Origin: Polytrichum commune
Lineage: Eukaryota; Streptophyta; Polytrichopsida; Polytrichales; Polytrichaceae
Assembly: GCA_950295325.1 (NCBI GenBank)
Contig: OX485804.1
Coordinates: forward strand, 29,388,001 to 29,452,000
Length of the DNA stretch: 64,000 nt
Reading direction: 5' to 3'
Under the pieces are notes generated by a model. It searched no databases. It was given only the letters and a program-made list of their open reading frames with translations, and was not told the DNA's origin. Each line of letters starts with the position of its first letter. Position 1 is the first letter of the stretch. Made by a program: the position numbers and the translations under genes. Below, in pieces: positions 37,501 to 49,056 of this stretch.

Positions 37501-38153
37501 ACCTCACGACAAATATCAATGCTTTCTCAGACCAATCAAAGACATCTTTTGTCAAAGTCAACCAAGACTTAGCCACCTCTATTTTACCCCTTCTTGGAAG
37601 CAAGTATGCGCCTGTTTTTGCTTCTGTAATTTCATACTGCTTACTGCTGCTCCCCTTGGCGGTAGTCTTTTTCGTCTGCGAGCAAGTCCGGGAGTTCCTT
37701 ACCCTGCAGAAAGCTATCCTGTTCCTCAACATCTATCTTGCTGTATACTTTGAACTGCTGCTAATAGCAGCCTTAGGGCTGGGGACCGAACCCATGGAGA
37801 TTTTCCACAAGTATTCTCCTTCAAGTTACATAGTTCTCCAGCTCCTTCAGGCGATTGGCTACTTCTTTTATTTGGCTCTCCAGGTGGCAGATGTGGTCAC
37901 AACATGGCCTGATGGAACAAGTTTTGCAAGGTCATCAGCTTCAATACAACTGGCGGTTGGAGGAGTGATAGGCCTCCACTATTACATAACTGTGTTTCAT
38001 AGAGCAACACAAGGAATGGGGCCTGATACGTCCTGGAAAGCATATGCCTTTTACAGCATTGCTTACATGGTATTGTGCATCTTTGCCAGAATCAAGCGTG
38101 GTAAGAAACTATATCTTCCTGTGGGAAATGAAACTACAGATAAGAAGAACTGA
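34584..38153 (+). CDS. Membrane protein with about 56 Trp/Lys/Glu nonapeptide repeats
   Basis: One long coding exon of 1189 residues. The ATG at 34584 is chosen because it starts a good signal peptide (residues 1 to about 23, hydrophobic CCILLLVILCC core); an acceptor lies just upstream at about 34569, so a leader intron is likely. Residues about 78-582 are tandem units of the form EEWKPEEKK, with one Trp every nine residues and variants A, L or Q for P. An acidic region follows to about residue 1000. The C-terminal 190 residues hold about five membrane segments (near 1010-1035, 1045-1070, 1080-1105, 1115-1140 and 1145-1165) and end in a basic tail. I do not recognise the family. The topology suggests a large, highly charged lumenal or extracellular domain anchored by a helical bundle. 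Function unknown. Confidence 0.85.
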   Translation: MASTNVCCILLLVILCCASPSYGESKVRKYGPFELGGKNSDNADIILSSERVRQPNGRLGRSLMDVMEDQNKIDEVKQEWKPQEEWKSEEKKEWKPEENNEWKAEEKEEEWNPEKKEEWKPEEKKEEWKPQETKEEWKPAEKKEEWKAEEKKEEWKPEEKKEEWKPEKKEEWRPEDKKEEWKLEEKKEAWKPEEKKEEWKPEEKKEWKPEEKKEEWKPEEKKEEWKPEEKKEEWKPEEKKEEWKPEEKKEEWKPEEKKEEWKPEEKKEEWKAEEKKEEWKPEEKKEEWKAEEKKEEWKPEEKKEEWKAEEKKEEWKPEEKKEEWKPEEKKEEWKPEEMKEEWKAEEKKEEWKLEEKKEEWKAEEKKEEWKPEEKKEEWKAEEKKEEWKPEEKKEEWKAEERKEEWKPEEKKEEWKAEEKKEEWKPEEKKEEWKPEEKKEEWKPEEKKEEWKQEEKKEEWKPEEKKEEWKQEEKKEEWKPEEKKEVWKLEEKKEEGNPDEKKEEWKPEEKKEEWKLEEKKEEGNPDEKKEEWKPEEKKEEWKQEEKKEEWKPEETKEEWKQEEKKEEGKPEKMKEEWKPEEKDSNSGNIKHEQMLQEGQAESNRDEKLELNTEGQDEPKTEEQTQELKPQGKVEDEPREVKEDVKPMEEELKSSEKDKLEFGKEREEDQQDVEEKLLADATAKVWGSEVKQASLPAVKETLDSVKAQGGAHVEEQPKKLVIQDKVQESTSKGSYGTVLNQVHHDNRLPWEKSLEYDKLGVDMWSQHGLKPIEHNGFSLHNVDSQDDMFLGHGQHEFYKEIADRERNQDDFELEAMGHVKPDEEEDWEAWEKNEVFKPEDRQHKWDHKERKFVVVKDAELNRVVDNRGGALVTDHQGSLRDWERHEAVKREVVGWNHEPEKAKQDKLAVKDNSVQDFTPHRMSGSVPNASETKQQFNGAQSAPKSELHMNSSVEVRDSQNLPPSIQRRSGNVVEHLTTNINAFSDQSKTSFVKVNQDLATSILPLLGSKYAPVFASVISYCLLLLPLAVVFFVCEQVREFLTLQKAILFLNIYLAVYFELLLIAALGLGTEPMEIFHKYSPSSYIVLQLLQAIGYFFYLALQVADVVTTWPDGTSFARSSASIQLAVGGVIGLHYYITVFHRATQGMGPDTSWKAYAFYSIAYMVLCIFARIKRGKKLYLPVGNETTDKKN
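34815..36329 (+). repeat. 27-bp coding minisatellite
   Basis: About 56 units of a 27-base GA-rich repeat encode the nonapeptide repeat. Over 35200-35890 a 54-base dimer is evident (GGAAGCC type alternating with GGAAGGCAG type), showing recent expansion by dimers. A later block (35930-36290) uses GGAAACAGG/GGAAACCTG units. The unit contains no stop in several frames, so long open frames on both strands here are by-products. Confidence 0.95.
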
Positions 38154-38159
38154 TTTTTG

Positions 38160-40280
38160 ACAACCATTCTTCAGGTCACTTTCTTGACCTTCTGTAGTAT
38201 AAGTTACAGAGAGAAAATCATAGAATTATAGATAGGGAAGTTCACACCAACCCTATACATCAATGTGGTTGGTGGGATTCAATTGCTTCCTTCTTTACTG
38301 TGATTTTGCTAAGCAGATACTTAGTGACCAGATACTTAGTGACCAGATACTTGTGTAGACTAGATATGGGATGAATTCATTGCATGTGTGCAGCTGCAAA
38401 AATAAGCTGCCCTTTTACTGTTTCTTTAATTCATTATGTACTAATTGGGACATCCTAAACGGTATGCCCCCCCCCATGCTGCAGCATGAGCAAGTACTAG
38501 GTATTCTCATTTGCATAAATATTCCGTGCTATTTGTCTTGCCTTTCTCTTTCAATCTAGACTGTCAATTGTGGCATGTTCCTTCCATTGTGAATGTTGTT
38601 TTCTGAGATGACGTGATCTTTGCAGTTACGGATCGTTTTTTTGACTTTCATGTTTGGAGTCATGAAGTTGCATTGTTACAGACTGGTCTGTGGCTCTTAC
38701 CAATTCTTTTTTTGATAAATGATGAGGAATTTGTTCATAAGTTGAACTCTGTACTTCTATTTAGAGGGCGTTTGCTATGTAGAGTCTATGCAGCAAGTAA
38801 TTATGGGAGAGGTATAGACTGTTCGAGCACCATACCTACTTTTAGCTAATGTTCCTCAGGAACTGTAATTTTCAGTTACCAGGTTCTCTGGGCAATTTCT
38901 CCTGACATTGTTCAGAAATGTGAAGACGCATCTATGGCATGTTGCTCATCCTCCGCAGGTTTGACACATATAAAGAGCTTCGAATGTAATTTGGAGGTAA
39001 ACATTGTTCAATGCCTCTTTGTTACTACTGGTGGTCCTCGGAAAATAGCATAGTTTGGTCACTTTCACAATAAGAGGCTTAACTTTGGGAGCTGCACATT
39101 ATATTCTTTGGTCAGCCTGAATACACAAATACAGTAATTTTATGGTACGATGTGACGTTTATTTGCAATTCAATGCCTCTTGGAGTTTCTCTAACAGAAT
39201 GCATAAATGCACTGACCTACTATACCACTTAGATCTGGTAATCCTGCCATCACAGTGTTAGGGCGATCAAAATAGAAAGAATGAAGGAAAAAATAGCAGT
39301 TTGTGTTTACAATCTGGTTGCACTGCCATTCATAAGGTTGCTGCTGATACATTAAATTAAAACTCAGAAATCTCACCTCTTCTCTTTCCAGTTAATTTCA
39401 TTTGAATGCTTGCAGGTCAAACATGTCGTGACTAACTTGTATTGGGAGCTTGAAAATACAGAAATGTGATGTCTGGTCGTAATCTTCTCCCTCTATAAAC
39501 AGCAATTGGTGATGTGGTGCCAATAAATCTGGTTGCACTCTGGTCATGAGGAACATTTCAGTAAGGTGCCAACAAATCTGGTTGCCCACAAATGCAACTT
39601 TTGACCAATACAGTAGTCTTTTGCAAACGATGTCTTTTTGTTGGTACGGCAGAATCCTCTTGTTCTTGCGAATAAGAAAATATACAATCTTAGAAATTCA
39701 AATTATATAAAGTTTGCTGAGCGCTTATGCAATCTGTTGGTTTTAGGTGTGCTGACCTTATCTTAAATGCCGACAATTCTCCTCTGCCACCAGTCCACTG
39801 AAACCATGCACTTGGAGTGGGAATCATGATTGATGAGCTGATGATGATGGAGAAGCATCCAGGCTTCCATCTCACTCTTCCAATCGGAAACTCAAACTTA
39901 AGAGGGAAGCAAGTATCACACATTCCTGTATGCATAACCATTATGATTCATCATCATCTAAGTGTGCTATTGCAAGTCACGCTACTACTCCGCAGCAGAC
40001 GCAAAGCTTCACAAGAAATCCAAGAATGTCTTAGTCTAACTCATTGAGATCTTCAGACAAAAGGATCCCAATGGAAGTACTGAGTGGGAGAATCATCACG
40101 TCACGGTTGCGCGGAGAGCCTACTTCCTGTGGACTTGTCAACAACAGCAAGCAATCTGTAGCAACAGGATGCACGCAGTTGTTGTTACCGAGGGAAGAAG
40201 CAGCAGCAGCTTCAGTTGTGAGCTTGTAGGGGTTGAATTAGGAGGGAGTTTGAGGATCAGGAAGAGGAAGGAGGTGGTTG
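38160..40280. other. Spacer between the repeat-protein gene and the fucosidase gene
   Basis: About 2.1 kb holding the 3' flank of the upstream gene (with a small tandem GATACTTAGTGACCA at about 38320-38350) and the putative promoter of the fucosidase gene. No other gene supported. Confidence 0.5.
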
Positions 40281-40282
40281 AA

Positions 40283-43200
40283 ATGGGTGGAAATTATTTA
40301 GGGTATGGTGGACTTATGATGTTTGTTATCACGTTCCTCTATGAGTTGATCAGTATGCCTGCCATGGGGGAGGTCAGTCCACCACCATTGCCTCTCCTCC
40401 CATTTCCATCTCACCAGCAACTCGTGTTCCAGCGGCGAGAGCAGGCCATGTTCTTCCACTTTGGTGTCAACACCTTTTCGGGTCGGGAGCAAGGCGATGG
40501 TACCGAGGATCCCTCCATCTTCAACCCCGAAGGGCTGGTAGGTAACCTACATTGCTTCAAAGCTCTCGTAACCTGTTCTAATCGGAATGGAGCTCCAGAA
40601 ACTAGTTGCATGTCTGTTTGGCCATCGCCTTGGTTTGTCGATCAGGGGTTGAAGTGGCTTGCCTTTTTCACCAATTGTACAATGATATTCCCATGTAATG
40701 AAACCCTTATGTTCTTCATGCATTTCATGGTACCTATTGGTTGTTGGTTCACCACGGGGGAGGAAGCGCTGCTTTGCAAAGGAACTTGAGCGGACATGTG
40801 GAAACTTTAGATGCTCGATAAAAATGACTGGCAAGTAGGTTAGTCATCGCGACCATTTTTGGGTCGTGACGCGAGCAAGGTGATGGTACCATTGATCCTT
40901 CCACCTTCAACCCCGAATGCTTGGTAGGCACCTACATTGCTTCAAAACTCTCGTAACCTGTTCTAATTGGAATGTAGCTGCAAAAATTTGTTGCATGTCT
41001 GTTTGACCATTATCTTGGTTTGTCGATTAGGGGTTGACGTGGTTTGCCTCCTTAACCAATGTCTTCGGGGGTCCTGGGGTTGGATACAATGATATCCTCA
41101 TGTCTTTCATGCAAATTGTGGTACCTATTGGTCGTCGGTTCAATTAGCCATGGGAACCATCATGGGGAAGAAGCGCCACTTGCAAGTGAACTTGAGTCGA
41201 AATGTGGATAGTTGGCCGTAGCAAGTAGGAAAATGACTCCCAAGTAGGTTAGTAGGTTAGTCACCGCAACGCTTCGATGCTCGACAATGTGGGCGTGAGC
41301 ATGGTGATTGCACCGATGACCCCTCCATCTTCAACCCCAAACGCTTGGTACATACGATCCATCATCATGCATCTTGTCATTTGCATCTCTTATATCCTGT
41401 AGCTCCAAATATTGTGTCAGTTTGGCCATTGTCTTGTTTTGGCATCGGTTTGGCCCTTTAGGGTTACAACTCTAATTTCCAATGCCTTCTGGGGCCCTCT
41501 GGTTTGAATGCAATGATATCCTTAGTTCTTGATGTATTCTTCTAGAACTGAGTGTGATGCATTGGCATCAGTTCAATGACGGGCTTTAATTCCTTGCTAA
41601 GGCCCACTTCAAGAATTTAACAAATGTCTACTTTTTTAAACAGAATGCGACGCAGTGGGTGCAAACAGCCAAGAATGCAGGGTTCAAGATTGTGATCCTT
41701 ACAGCAAAACATGCAGATGGGTTTTGCTTGTGGCCCACCGCGTACTCAAATTACTCAGTCAAAAGCTCACCATGGAAAAATGGCACAGGTGATGTTGTGC
41801 GGGAGGTTGCTGAGGCAGCTAAGAATGAGGGTCTTGAGTTTGGCATCTACATGTCGCCTTTAGACCGCCATGAACCCACTTTTGGCAACACAACTCTGTA
41901 CAACGAGCACTATCTCGGCCAACTCCGTGAGCTTCTAAGCATGTAAGCATTCCCTTAAGGTCCACTGTCTTGCAGAACATAACTTCATTCGGCTCACTTT
42001 AGTTTTGACACTCCAGAAGATTTTAGCAGCAAGGACATGAGAATCTCATTTCACCAGAGGTTTTTGAGATTTTGCTTGATTTTGAAGGGCAAACCCACAT
42101 ACAATCAAAGCTGACTATTTACCAAACTTATAACGTCTGGAGCCTTTCGGTAACCTAGAGTAGAAATGCACAAGTGAGAATTATTAGTTAATGACATCTA
42201 AGGAAATGAGAACATATCTAAAATGTCTAAAATGTCATTTTTCTCCTTTCCTTTTTATCTTTCTAATATGGTTCAATAATTATGATGATGTAGGTATGGA
42301 CCGATTTCCGAGGTTTGGTTGGATGGGAACAAGGGCCCTGCTGGCCAAGACATGAATTACCTATTTGACTCATGGTTTGCGGTGATTCATCAAATGCAAC
42401 CAACTGCAAATATTTTCTCTGACGCAGGCCCAGATGTTCGGTGGGTTGGTGATGAAGCAGGGCAGGCTGGAACGACCAACTGGAATATGATGAATAAGTC
42501 CCTTGTCACAATTGGAGGCGGTTTTGAACAGTAAGTTTACATCATTTGCAAAATTATCACTCCTTACAGCAAGAAGGTTGTAGAGAAAATTTTGCGAGTC
42601 TAGTCATCAGCAACATTTGTCAAACCCAGAAAACACGACCATGTCTTAAGCCTGTCTTAAATCAATATCTCTCTTGGTTGACGTTGTTTCTTCCTGTGCA
42701 CATAAACTGAAGTTTCATTCTCTGAAACCGTTCTAGAAATATTGAGAGACATGGCTGTACTTTTCTAGCAATAATTACTTCTTTGTCTCATGAATAATCA
42801 TTCTCCTCACTGGCCTCCACGAACTCCACATGTGAATCCCTGTTGGTAGAGCTCTTTGTTCAACCTAAACTGAAAACTTGTGTTCTGTTAGGATGCTTAA
42901 GGATTTTGCTCATCTAAGCCACATACAAAAATCATGAAGTCTAACCTTATTTCTTGTTTCTCCCAAGGGAAGATCTTTGTGATGGAGTTAGACAGCTCCA
43001 ACTGGGAGTTCTCAAATCATTCATGGGCTGTCTAACCCTTGTGCACAATTCCATTCTGTGGAGTTGTCCGACTCCGGTCACCACGTGCTCACATGCTAAG
43101 TATAGCAAAGTATGGTTAAGTCATTCATCAACTAATCAACCAATTGATCAGTTCATGAAACCACTAACTTAAGGTAGATCACCATTGGAAGTTTCCAACT

Positions 43201-43938
43201 GTGTGTATGTTCTTTGGGCTTCGCATCAGGTACTTGAATGTGGGCGATGAATATGGTGTCGACTGGGTCCCTCCGGAATGTGACGTCTCCATCCGCCCCG
43301 GCTGGTTTTGGCATGAAAATCAGCAACCACGCAGCGTTCAATCGCTTCTCGACATCTACTACACATCTTCTGGTCGCAATTGCGTTTTGCTCCTCAACAC
43401 ACCCCCGAACCGCACCGGCCTTCTTCACGAAACCGATGTTGCCGTGCTCAAAGAGTTCCGGGCGGCTCTCGATTCGATCTTCTCCCAAAACCTTGCTGGT
43501 CATGCGCACGTAACCGCGAGCAGCACGCGGGGTAAGTCGACGCCATTTTTTCAGCCAAGCCAAATTCTAAGCAAAAATCTCGACCTGTACTGGGCCCCGG
43601 TGGAAGGTGTCGCCACCGGCTACTTGACCCTTGATCTTGGGTCCACTTTATCATTCAATGTCGTGAAAATCCAAGAGGCTGTGCACATGGGCCAACGAGT
43701 TCGGAAATATCACATCGACGTTAAGGAGCAAGGGGGCACATGGAAAACCGTTGCCACAGGGACGACAATCGGCTACAAAAAGCTTGATCAAATCACGAAA
43801 GTGCAAAGCCAATTCGTGAGGATTGTGATTGATGAAGCGCGAGCAGAACCATTGATCGCTGCCGTGGGTCTGTATCTTGACAATGTTTCAAATATTGGCG
43901 GCAACTGTAATAGTAACCATACACTTTGTCTCATGTAG
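40283..43938 (+). CDS. Alpha-L-fucosidase, glycoside hydrolase family 29
   Basis: Four coding exons, 40283-40537, 41644-41942, 42294-42530 and 43230-43938, give 499 residues with GT-AG borders and no frame loss. The ATG at 40283 begins a hydrophobic signal segment (MGGNYLGYGGLMMFVITFLY), predicting secretion; an in-frame ATG at 40169 would add a non-signal extension. Conserved GH29 parts include MFFHFGVNTF, ILTAKHADGFCLWP and EVWLDG with probable nucleophile D195. DAGPDVRW and CDVSIRPGWFWH follow, then LLDIYY and LLNTPPNRTG, and a C-terminal carbohydrate-binding-like domain from about residue 385. The plant enzyme releases alpha-linked fucose from glycans or xyloglucan-type oligosaccharides in the wall or vacuole; exact linkage is not visible. 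Intron 1 contains partial copies of exon 1. Confidence 0.92.
40479..41350 (+). repeat. Three tandem copies of the exon 1 end of the fucosidase gene
   Basis: The end of exon 1 plus its donor (from GGGTCGGGAGCAAGG through TTCAACCCCGAAGGGCTGGTAGG) recurs in intron 1 at about 40858-40990 and again, more diverged, at about 41283-41360. The first intronic copy keeps the following intron sequence (CTACATTGCTTCAAA-CTCTCGTAACCTGTTCTAAT). Each copy has a GT at the donor position. Confidence 0.85.
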
Positions 43939-44039
43939 GAGCCGCAATGAAGAAACTGCATAAGGAAAGGAGAACGACTGTGTTTGGCCGACATTAGCAT
44001 AAAATAAGGTAGATGCATCTAAAATGGTTATATTTCCCA

Positions 44040-44480
44040 ATTAGCCCATTTCTCCTAGGATATGAAACATGTGATTAGCACGAGATGGTGTCCGATTAAG
44101 ATAAGTAATTGAATTGGGTACATCGACCTTATAGAGTCTGCTAAAGTAGGCTACTGCCTCAATTAAGAGATGTACTGTTTGTAAAGTATGTGGGTGTTAT
44201 TCGGTTACTTTTCTTGATCAGGCATGTATATTTGATTGGTGTGTGTTTAAATGAGGATCAAAGAACAAAACACCATAAAGAAACATGTTTAAAAGAGATT
44301 GGACTACGTCCTCAAATTGTATCAACTACTCCACACTCAATAGTGAACGTGACGATTGGGATGACCTATAATTTCAATTAAGGAAGCAACAAACATGCAC
44401 TTTCGATAACCATAACTAAATCATGGGAAGTATGATTATGAATTTGATGTATGTCGATGCTTCATTGTAAGCTTATATGT
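44040..44480. repeat. Dispersed repeat copy 3' of the fucosidase gene
   Basis: Bases 44185-44400 match the repeat seen at 48760-48930 and 49555-49740 (shared TTGATCAGGCA, ATTGGACTACGT, TCAATAGT). The part at 44043-44085 (CCCATTTCTCCTAGGATATGAAA) is the reverse complement of its other end, as at 49830-49857, so this copy has a foldback arrangement. Confidence 0.6.
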
Positions 44481-44499
44481 TGTGATTGGTATGAGAGCA

Positions 44500-45300
44500 T
44501 ATCAACCAAGAGATCACCTCCATTAATAGGTAGGTGAATGTATCATTAATGAGAGGATCCAAGGTTAAGGAAGGTTGGGCCACCCTAGTAGATAGAGATA
44601 GGTAGTAGCACGTGTCAGTCCATTAAGACAATCCATATTTTACATAAATGGAACCTCTTGCCTCTCTCTCGGCATATGGAGAATTCTATTCACTCATGTT
44701 GAATATCTTTGTCTATCTTGAGTACTACCTATCATTTTTCATAACACGTTATCATCACTTTTGCTCTCATTCTCACGCTCCTTCAATTTCTTCCGATTTT
44801 AGTTTGCAGCTCTTAGATAGCTTGAATCTGCTTGAATGTGCTTGAGTCTGCTTAAGTCCGCTTAAGTCCTACTGCTTGAGTTACTTCGGCGTCAAACAAG
44901 AATAAATTTCGGCTATCTAGGAAACTCAAGGTATCTAAGAGCTGCCTAAATGTGTTAGAACTCAAGCAGTATAATACAAGCTGTCAAAGAGTTATCTAAA
45001 AACTATAAAATCAAACTGTCTAAGAGCTATCCAAGAGCGTTAGAACTCTTTACACAAATCTGTCTGCATCCTAGTTACTGTATTAACATAGTATGTATTA
45101 TATCTGGTGTATTTGGTGTATCTGGTGTATCAACATTGTATCTGTTGTACATACAAGTTGTTTAACTACAGTCGAATTTGTTTTCTACTATAGTTATATT
45201 TACTTTTCTGATTGCATCTTCTACAGATTGCAACTGATTTTATTTTCTATCGACACCAATAACTTTCTTTCTTCTATGACACCACGCCGAATACCACATA
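44500..45300. other. Region upstream of the copia gag, possibly LTR or leader
   Basis: AT-rich, with small local repeats (CTTGAATCTGCTTGAATGTGC; TATCTGGTGTATTTGGTGTA). A left LTR would be expected here, but I could not define borders or a matching right LTR. Confidence 0.35.
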
Positions 45301-45339
45301 ATTTAGATTATCCCGTAGTAATGGCTACATAGAATTCCT

Positions 45340-48010
45340 CTCTCGACTCTCGCCTTCAACATTTATTCTCCATTGTTCTAAATTCTGATGGCTCTAATTT
45401 TTTGGAATGGCTCAATGATGCCAAGACCGTCCTATCTGCTGAAGATTTGGCGAATACTTTGAATATTGATGAAGCCGCTAAACTTCCCCCTGTATGTATG
45501 GCAAGCCCTACCGATCTTGCGCCGCAATCTTGATCTCCCACTTCGATTGCAATACATCTAGGTCGATGATCCAGTTGACCTTTGGAATCAACTGCATGTA
45601 CGTTTTATCATCAGCAAACTTTTTTTTTGCCTCAAGACCCCCAGCGATTGGATTACTCTCAGGGTGTTGGATTTTCCTGACTTTGTTTCTTTCAACTCCG
45701 AGCTTCATGGCATCACAACTCATCTTCAACATTACGAACAAATCATCACCGAATCCGAACTCATTGAGAAGACATTACCTATTTTTCCTCCACCTACCGC
45801 TATATTGTCTTAGCAATATAGGAACATGAAATCCAAGAAGCACTCATATCTCATGTTTCATTTCTCCTTACATAGAAACATCAACAGCTGTTACTCAAAG
45901 ATATTGAGGCGTGTCCAACTCCAGAAGTTCATGCAACTGCACCTGTAACTCGTGAATACTACGTGACTTCATCTGCATTACCTAAGGTGCATGTTACCGA
46001 GGCATCACATCGACCCCCACGAGGTTCTTTTCGAAAACCTCCCTTTAGGCCTTCTAGGTATGCAGTACGGGAGATGCCTTATAAGCCTCAACCATTATCT
46101 CCTAAGTTAGTGAAGGATATTTGCTCCAAATGCGGAAGAAATGATCATTTTGCTAGAGAATGTTGCGCTACATCCTACGTCGTAGAAATGTATAAGGAAT
46201 TGCAAAAATTCCGCGACCAATCTCGAAAAAATTATAATTTTCATATCCATTCAGATTCTAACCAGGATGTCAAAAATTACATGACTTTTCATGATCCAAT
46301 TACACTAAACCCCTATGTAGTTTTCCTAGATATTGTATTTATTGATACTATACTAACAAACCAATTTTTTTTCAATTTTCCAGCTAGATAAACATCTTAG
46401 TAGTATTATAAATTTTTTATAATGGTCGGAAGCCGAAATATCAAATTTTGGGAGGGTCAAACAACGATAATTCTACCCAGGGTTCCCCCTCGTGTATAAT
46501 AGAGCAATGTATGCTTTGGATGCTCCTCGTAACGTGATCAACTACCGAGATTGTCGAGCAAGTGAAATCCATGTTTTCACTACGTTGAAAAATAATGAAA
46601 ATTTCTGAAGCTTAAGCAAGGGCAGAGATTCTTTACACCCACACATGCGGGAAGTGACGGCCTATACCGGATTGTTATAAAACCAATAACAATTAGTTCC
46701 ATCTCATTGACAGATGCAGAAGAGGTGTGTTTGGTAACTTGGGCAGAGGATCCTAAAGCTAGAAGCCGCAACCTGGTAATGTATGTATTTGTTGATGCAA
46801 TTGCCAAGCTTGATTTAAGACACATATAGTAGGGATATTCAAGCACAATAATCTTTCGCCGGATGTTGTCCGTTATAACATGCCATAATCTGATTACTTC
46901 AGATGTTCTTAAAATTTATTATTGTTTCACCTATATTGAAGACAAATTTATTAAATGCCATCCAGATGGCAATTTCCTAATGATTTACCTCCACCTCTTT
47001 ATCGTCTTCGTGATGTCATTTGTCATCCCATTAATTCCCCTCAGGTATTTCTTGTTACTATTTTATCATGATTGATGCCTCAATGTGTAACTTGATTGAG
47101 GAACATGGGCTGATTTTGTTGTTTGAAACTCTTTATGAACACTCTTAATGTAAAACCTTGTTGTGCCTTGGATTTTGGTGACTTAGTACTTTGAATGCTC
47201 TTAAACCCTTTGGAGCAAAATTGAATAATTATAATGAACATACCTAGCTTAAAATTAGAGCTTCATCAAATTTAAAAGTAATTATAGGGTCATTTAAAAA
47301 ACAATAAATTAGCAAATTATATAATAATACGGTACAAAAAATTAAGGATGGATAATTAAATACCCCTTGAATAAATACCCTTGTCACGCACGTGTATACA
47401 TATATACATGTCTAGTGAACTCCCCGAGGTTTCTGATCATGTTATCGTATTGTTAGAAAATCCTCTTCATTACACAGGAAATATTTTATCTCAGAAATGA
47501 CTCGACTCCACAACTACTTCTCGTCGAAAACATCCAAAATCTCATGTATTGTTTATTTTTAATACATTACTTCATACACATGATTCGGATCTCACCTCTT
47601 TGGCTGAAGCTTAATCCCGACTAGATAGGCCTAAATGGTAGACTGTTTCAGAGGCAAAATATGCATCCTTACGTAAGCACCAAGTGTTTGAGTTACTTTT
47701 TACAGATTTACAGAAGCCACCTAATAATCATAAGTTTATTTTTACCCGTAATGTTGATGCACGAGCCAATACCATTCTTTATAATATACGATTGGTACCA
47801 TTAGGTTTTTCTCAAAGACCAAGGATTGATTTTAATCAGACTTATTCTCTTGTTATAGATACAATCTCCTTCCCATTTCTTCTTGTTTTTAAGACCAAAG
47901 TCACTTCACATATACTCACTTGATGTTGTTACTGCCTATTTACATGGTATTTTGAATACCACCCTCTTTCTTTCACATCCACTTGATTTTCTTCCCATAA
48001 TTTTTGGTGT
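45340..48010 (+). pseudogene. Decayed Ty1/copia retrotransposon (gag and reverse-transcriptase remnants)
   Basis: Across shifting frames, 45340-45930 encodes a gag-like region (SNFLEWLNDAKTVL, LWNQLHVRF, DFVSFNSELHGIT). An open segment at 45963-46391 contains a zinc knuckle, C-x2-C-x4-H-x4-C (CSKCGRNDHFAREC). From about 47650 the reverse-transcriptase N-terminal part is recognisable (LVPLGFSQRPRIDF, then after a frameshift LDVVTAYLHG). Several stops and frameshifts and loss of most of protease and integrase show it is dead. It is cut exactly at 48010/48011, where the duplicated GDSL segment begins. Confidence 0.8.
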
Positions 48011-49056
48011 TCATTTGAAAATCTTATCCAATGTCAAAAGTGAAGATTCTCTTTCTTCTTACCTGAACATACACGTCAGTAACACCAACTATGATGACTA
48101 TTGAACCTAGATTAGATGAGAAAGTTTGAACATGTAGTCCAATCTCTTTCAAAAACTTGAGGCCTTGGTAGCCATTCTTAGATCCACACCTGACCACAAA
48201 CCACTCTAATATAAGTAACCGAATTAGGCCCACTTACCTTGATGGTTGAAACTACACACAAGACTGACTTTGAGCCAACAGGACTCGGTGATATAATTCC
48301 ATTTTACTGGCTTTCAATAGCTATTGAATGTGAGCCAATCACAAACATAACTGCATATTGTACATGGTGTACTCTATACCAAAGTGCCAAGAACTACAGG
48401 CAACCAATTGTGTTGTCAAATTTGGTGTATACTTTTCCATGTCTTGAGCTTCGGGCCTAGGACTGTGTATCCGGAGACTGATGCATAGAGCTTTATTACA
48501 GCTTTCCATCCAGCTTGTGAAGGATGGATATAATCGAATATGAATGCCTTCTTCGGGTTGGAACAAATTTTCCATACAGACGCAAATTGGTATCCAATGG
48601 GTCCTGTGCAGCATGATTTATAAGGATCTTCAAAACCTGCATCAAAATCAAAGGGTTGAGCGCAGGTGCTAATTATTGATAAGTGAGTTTATATGCTGGT
48701 AATAAGCAGGGGAAACCCATCATTAATAAGATAATCGTGCCTAAATTGAACACAACAGTAATCTGGACACCTATATTTGAGTCATGTGTGGTTAGGTGTG
48801 CATCTACAAACGGGCACCAGAGAAACATGTGATTGAAAGAGTTTGGACAACGTGGTCAAAACATGCTAATCATTCTAGGCTCAATAGTCAACATGATTTG
48901 GGGGGACCTATATGACCACTTCAATCTTCACTTTGAAGATTAATAAGATATCCATATAAGCTCCGAAAATTGTGAAGCCAATGGCTACCGGCCAAGATTT
49001 GGATTTGCTAATCATCTTGCACTAATACCATGCTCCATATTCTACAAGAAGTGGGC
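48011..49056. repeat. Direct repeat of at least 1046 bp, first copy
   Basis: Matches 62955-64000 at a constant offset of 14944 with no substitution or indel that I saw. It covers the GDSL 3' flank, the last GDSL exon and part of intron 4. The second copy is cut by the window end, so the true length is unknown. Confidence 0.95.
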
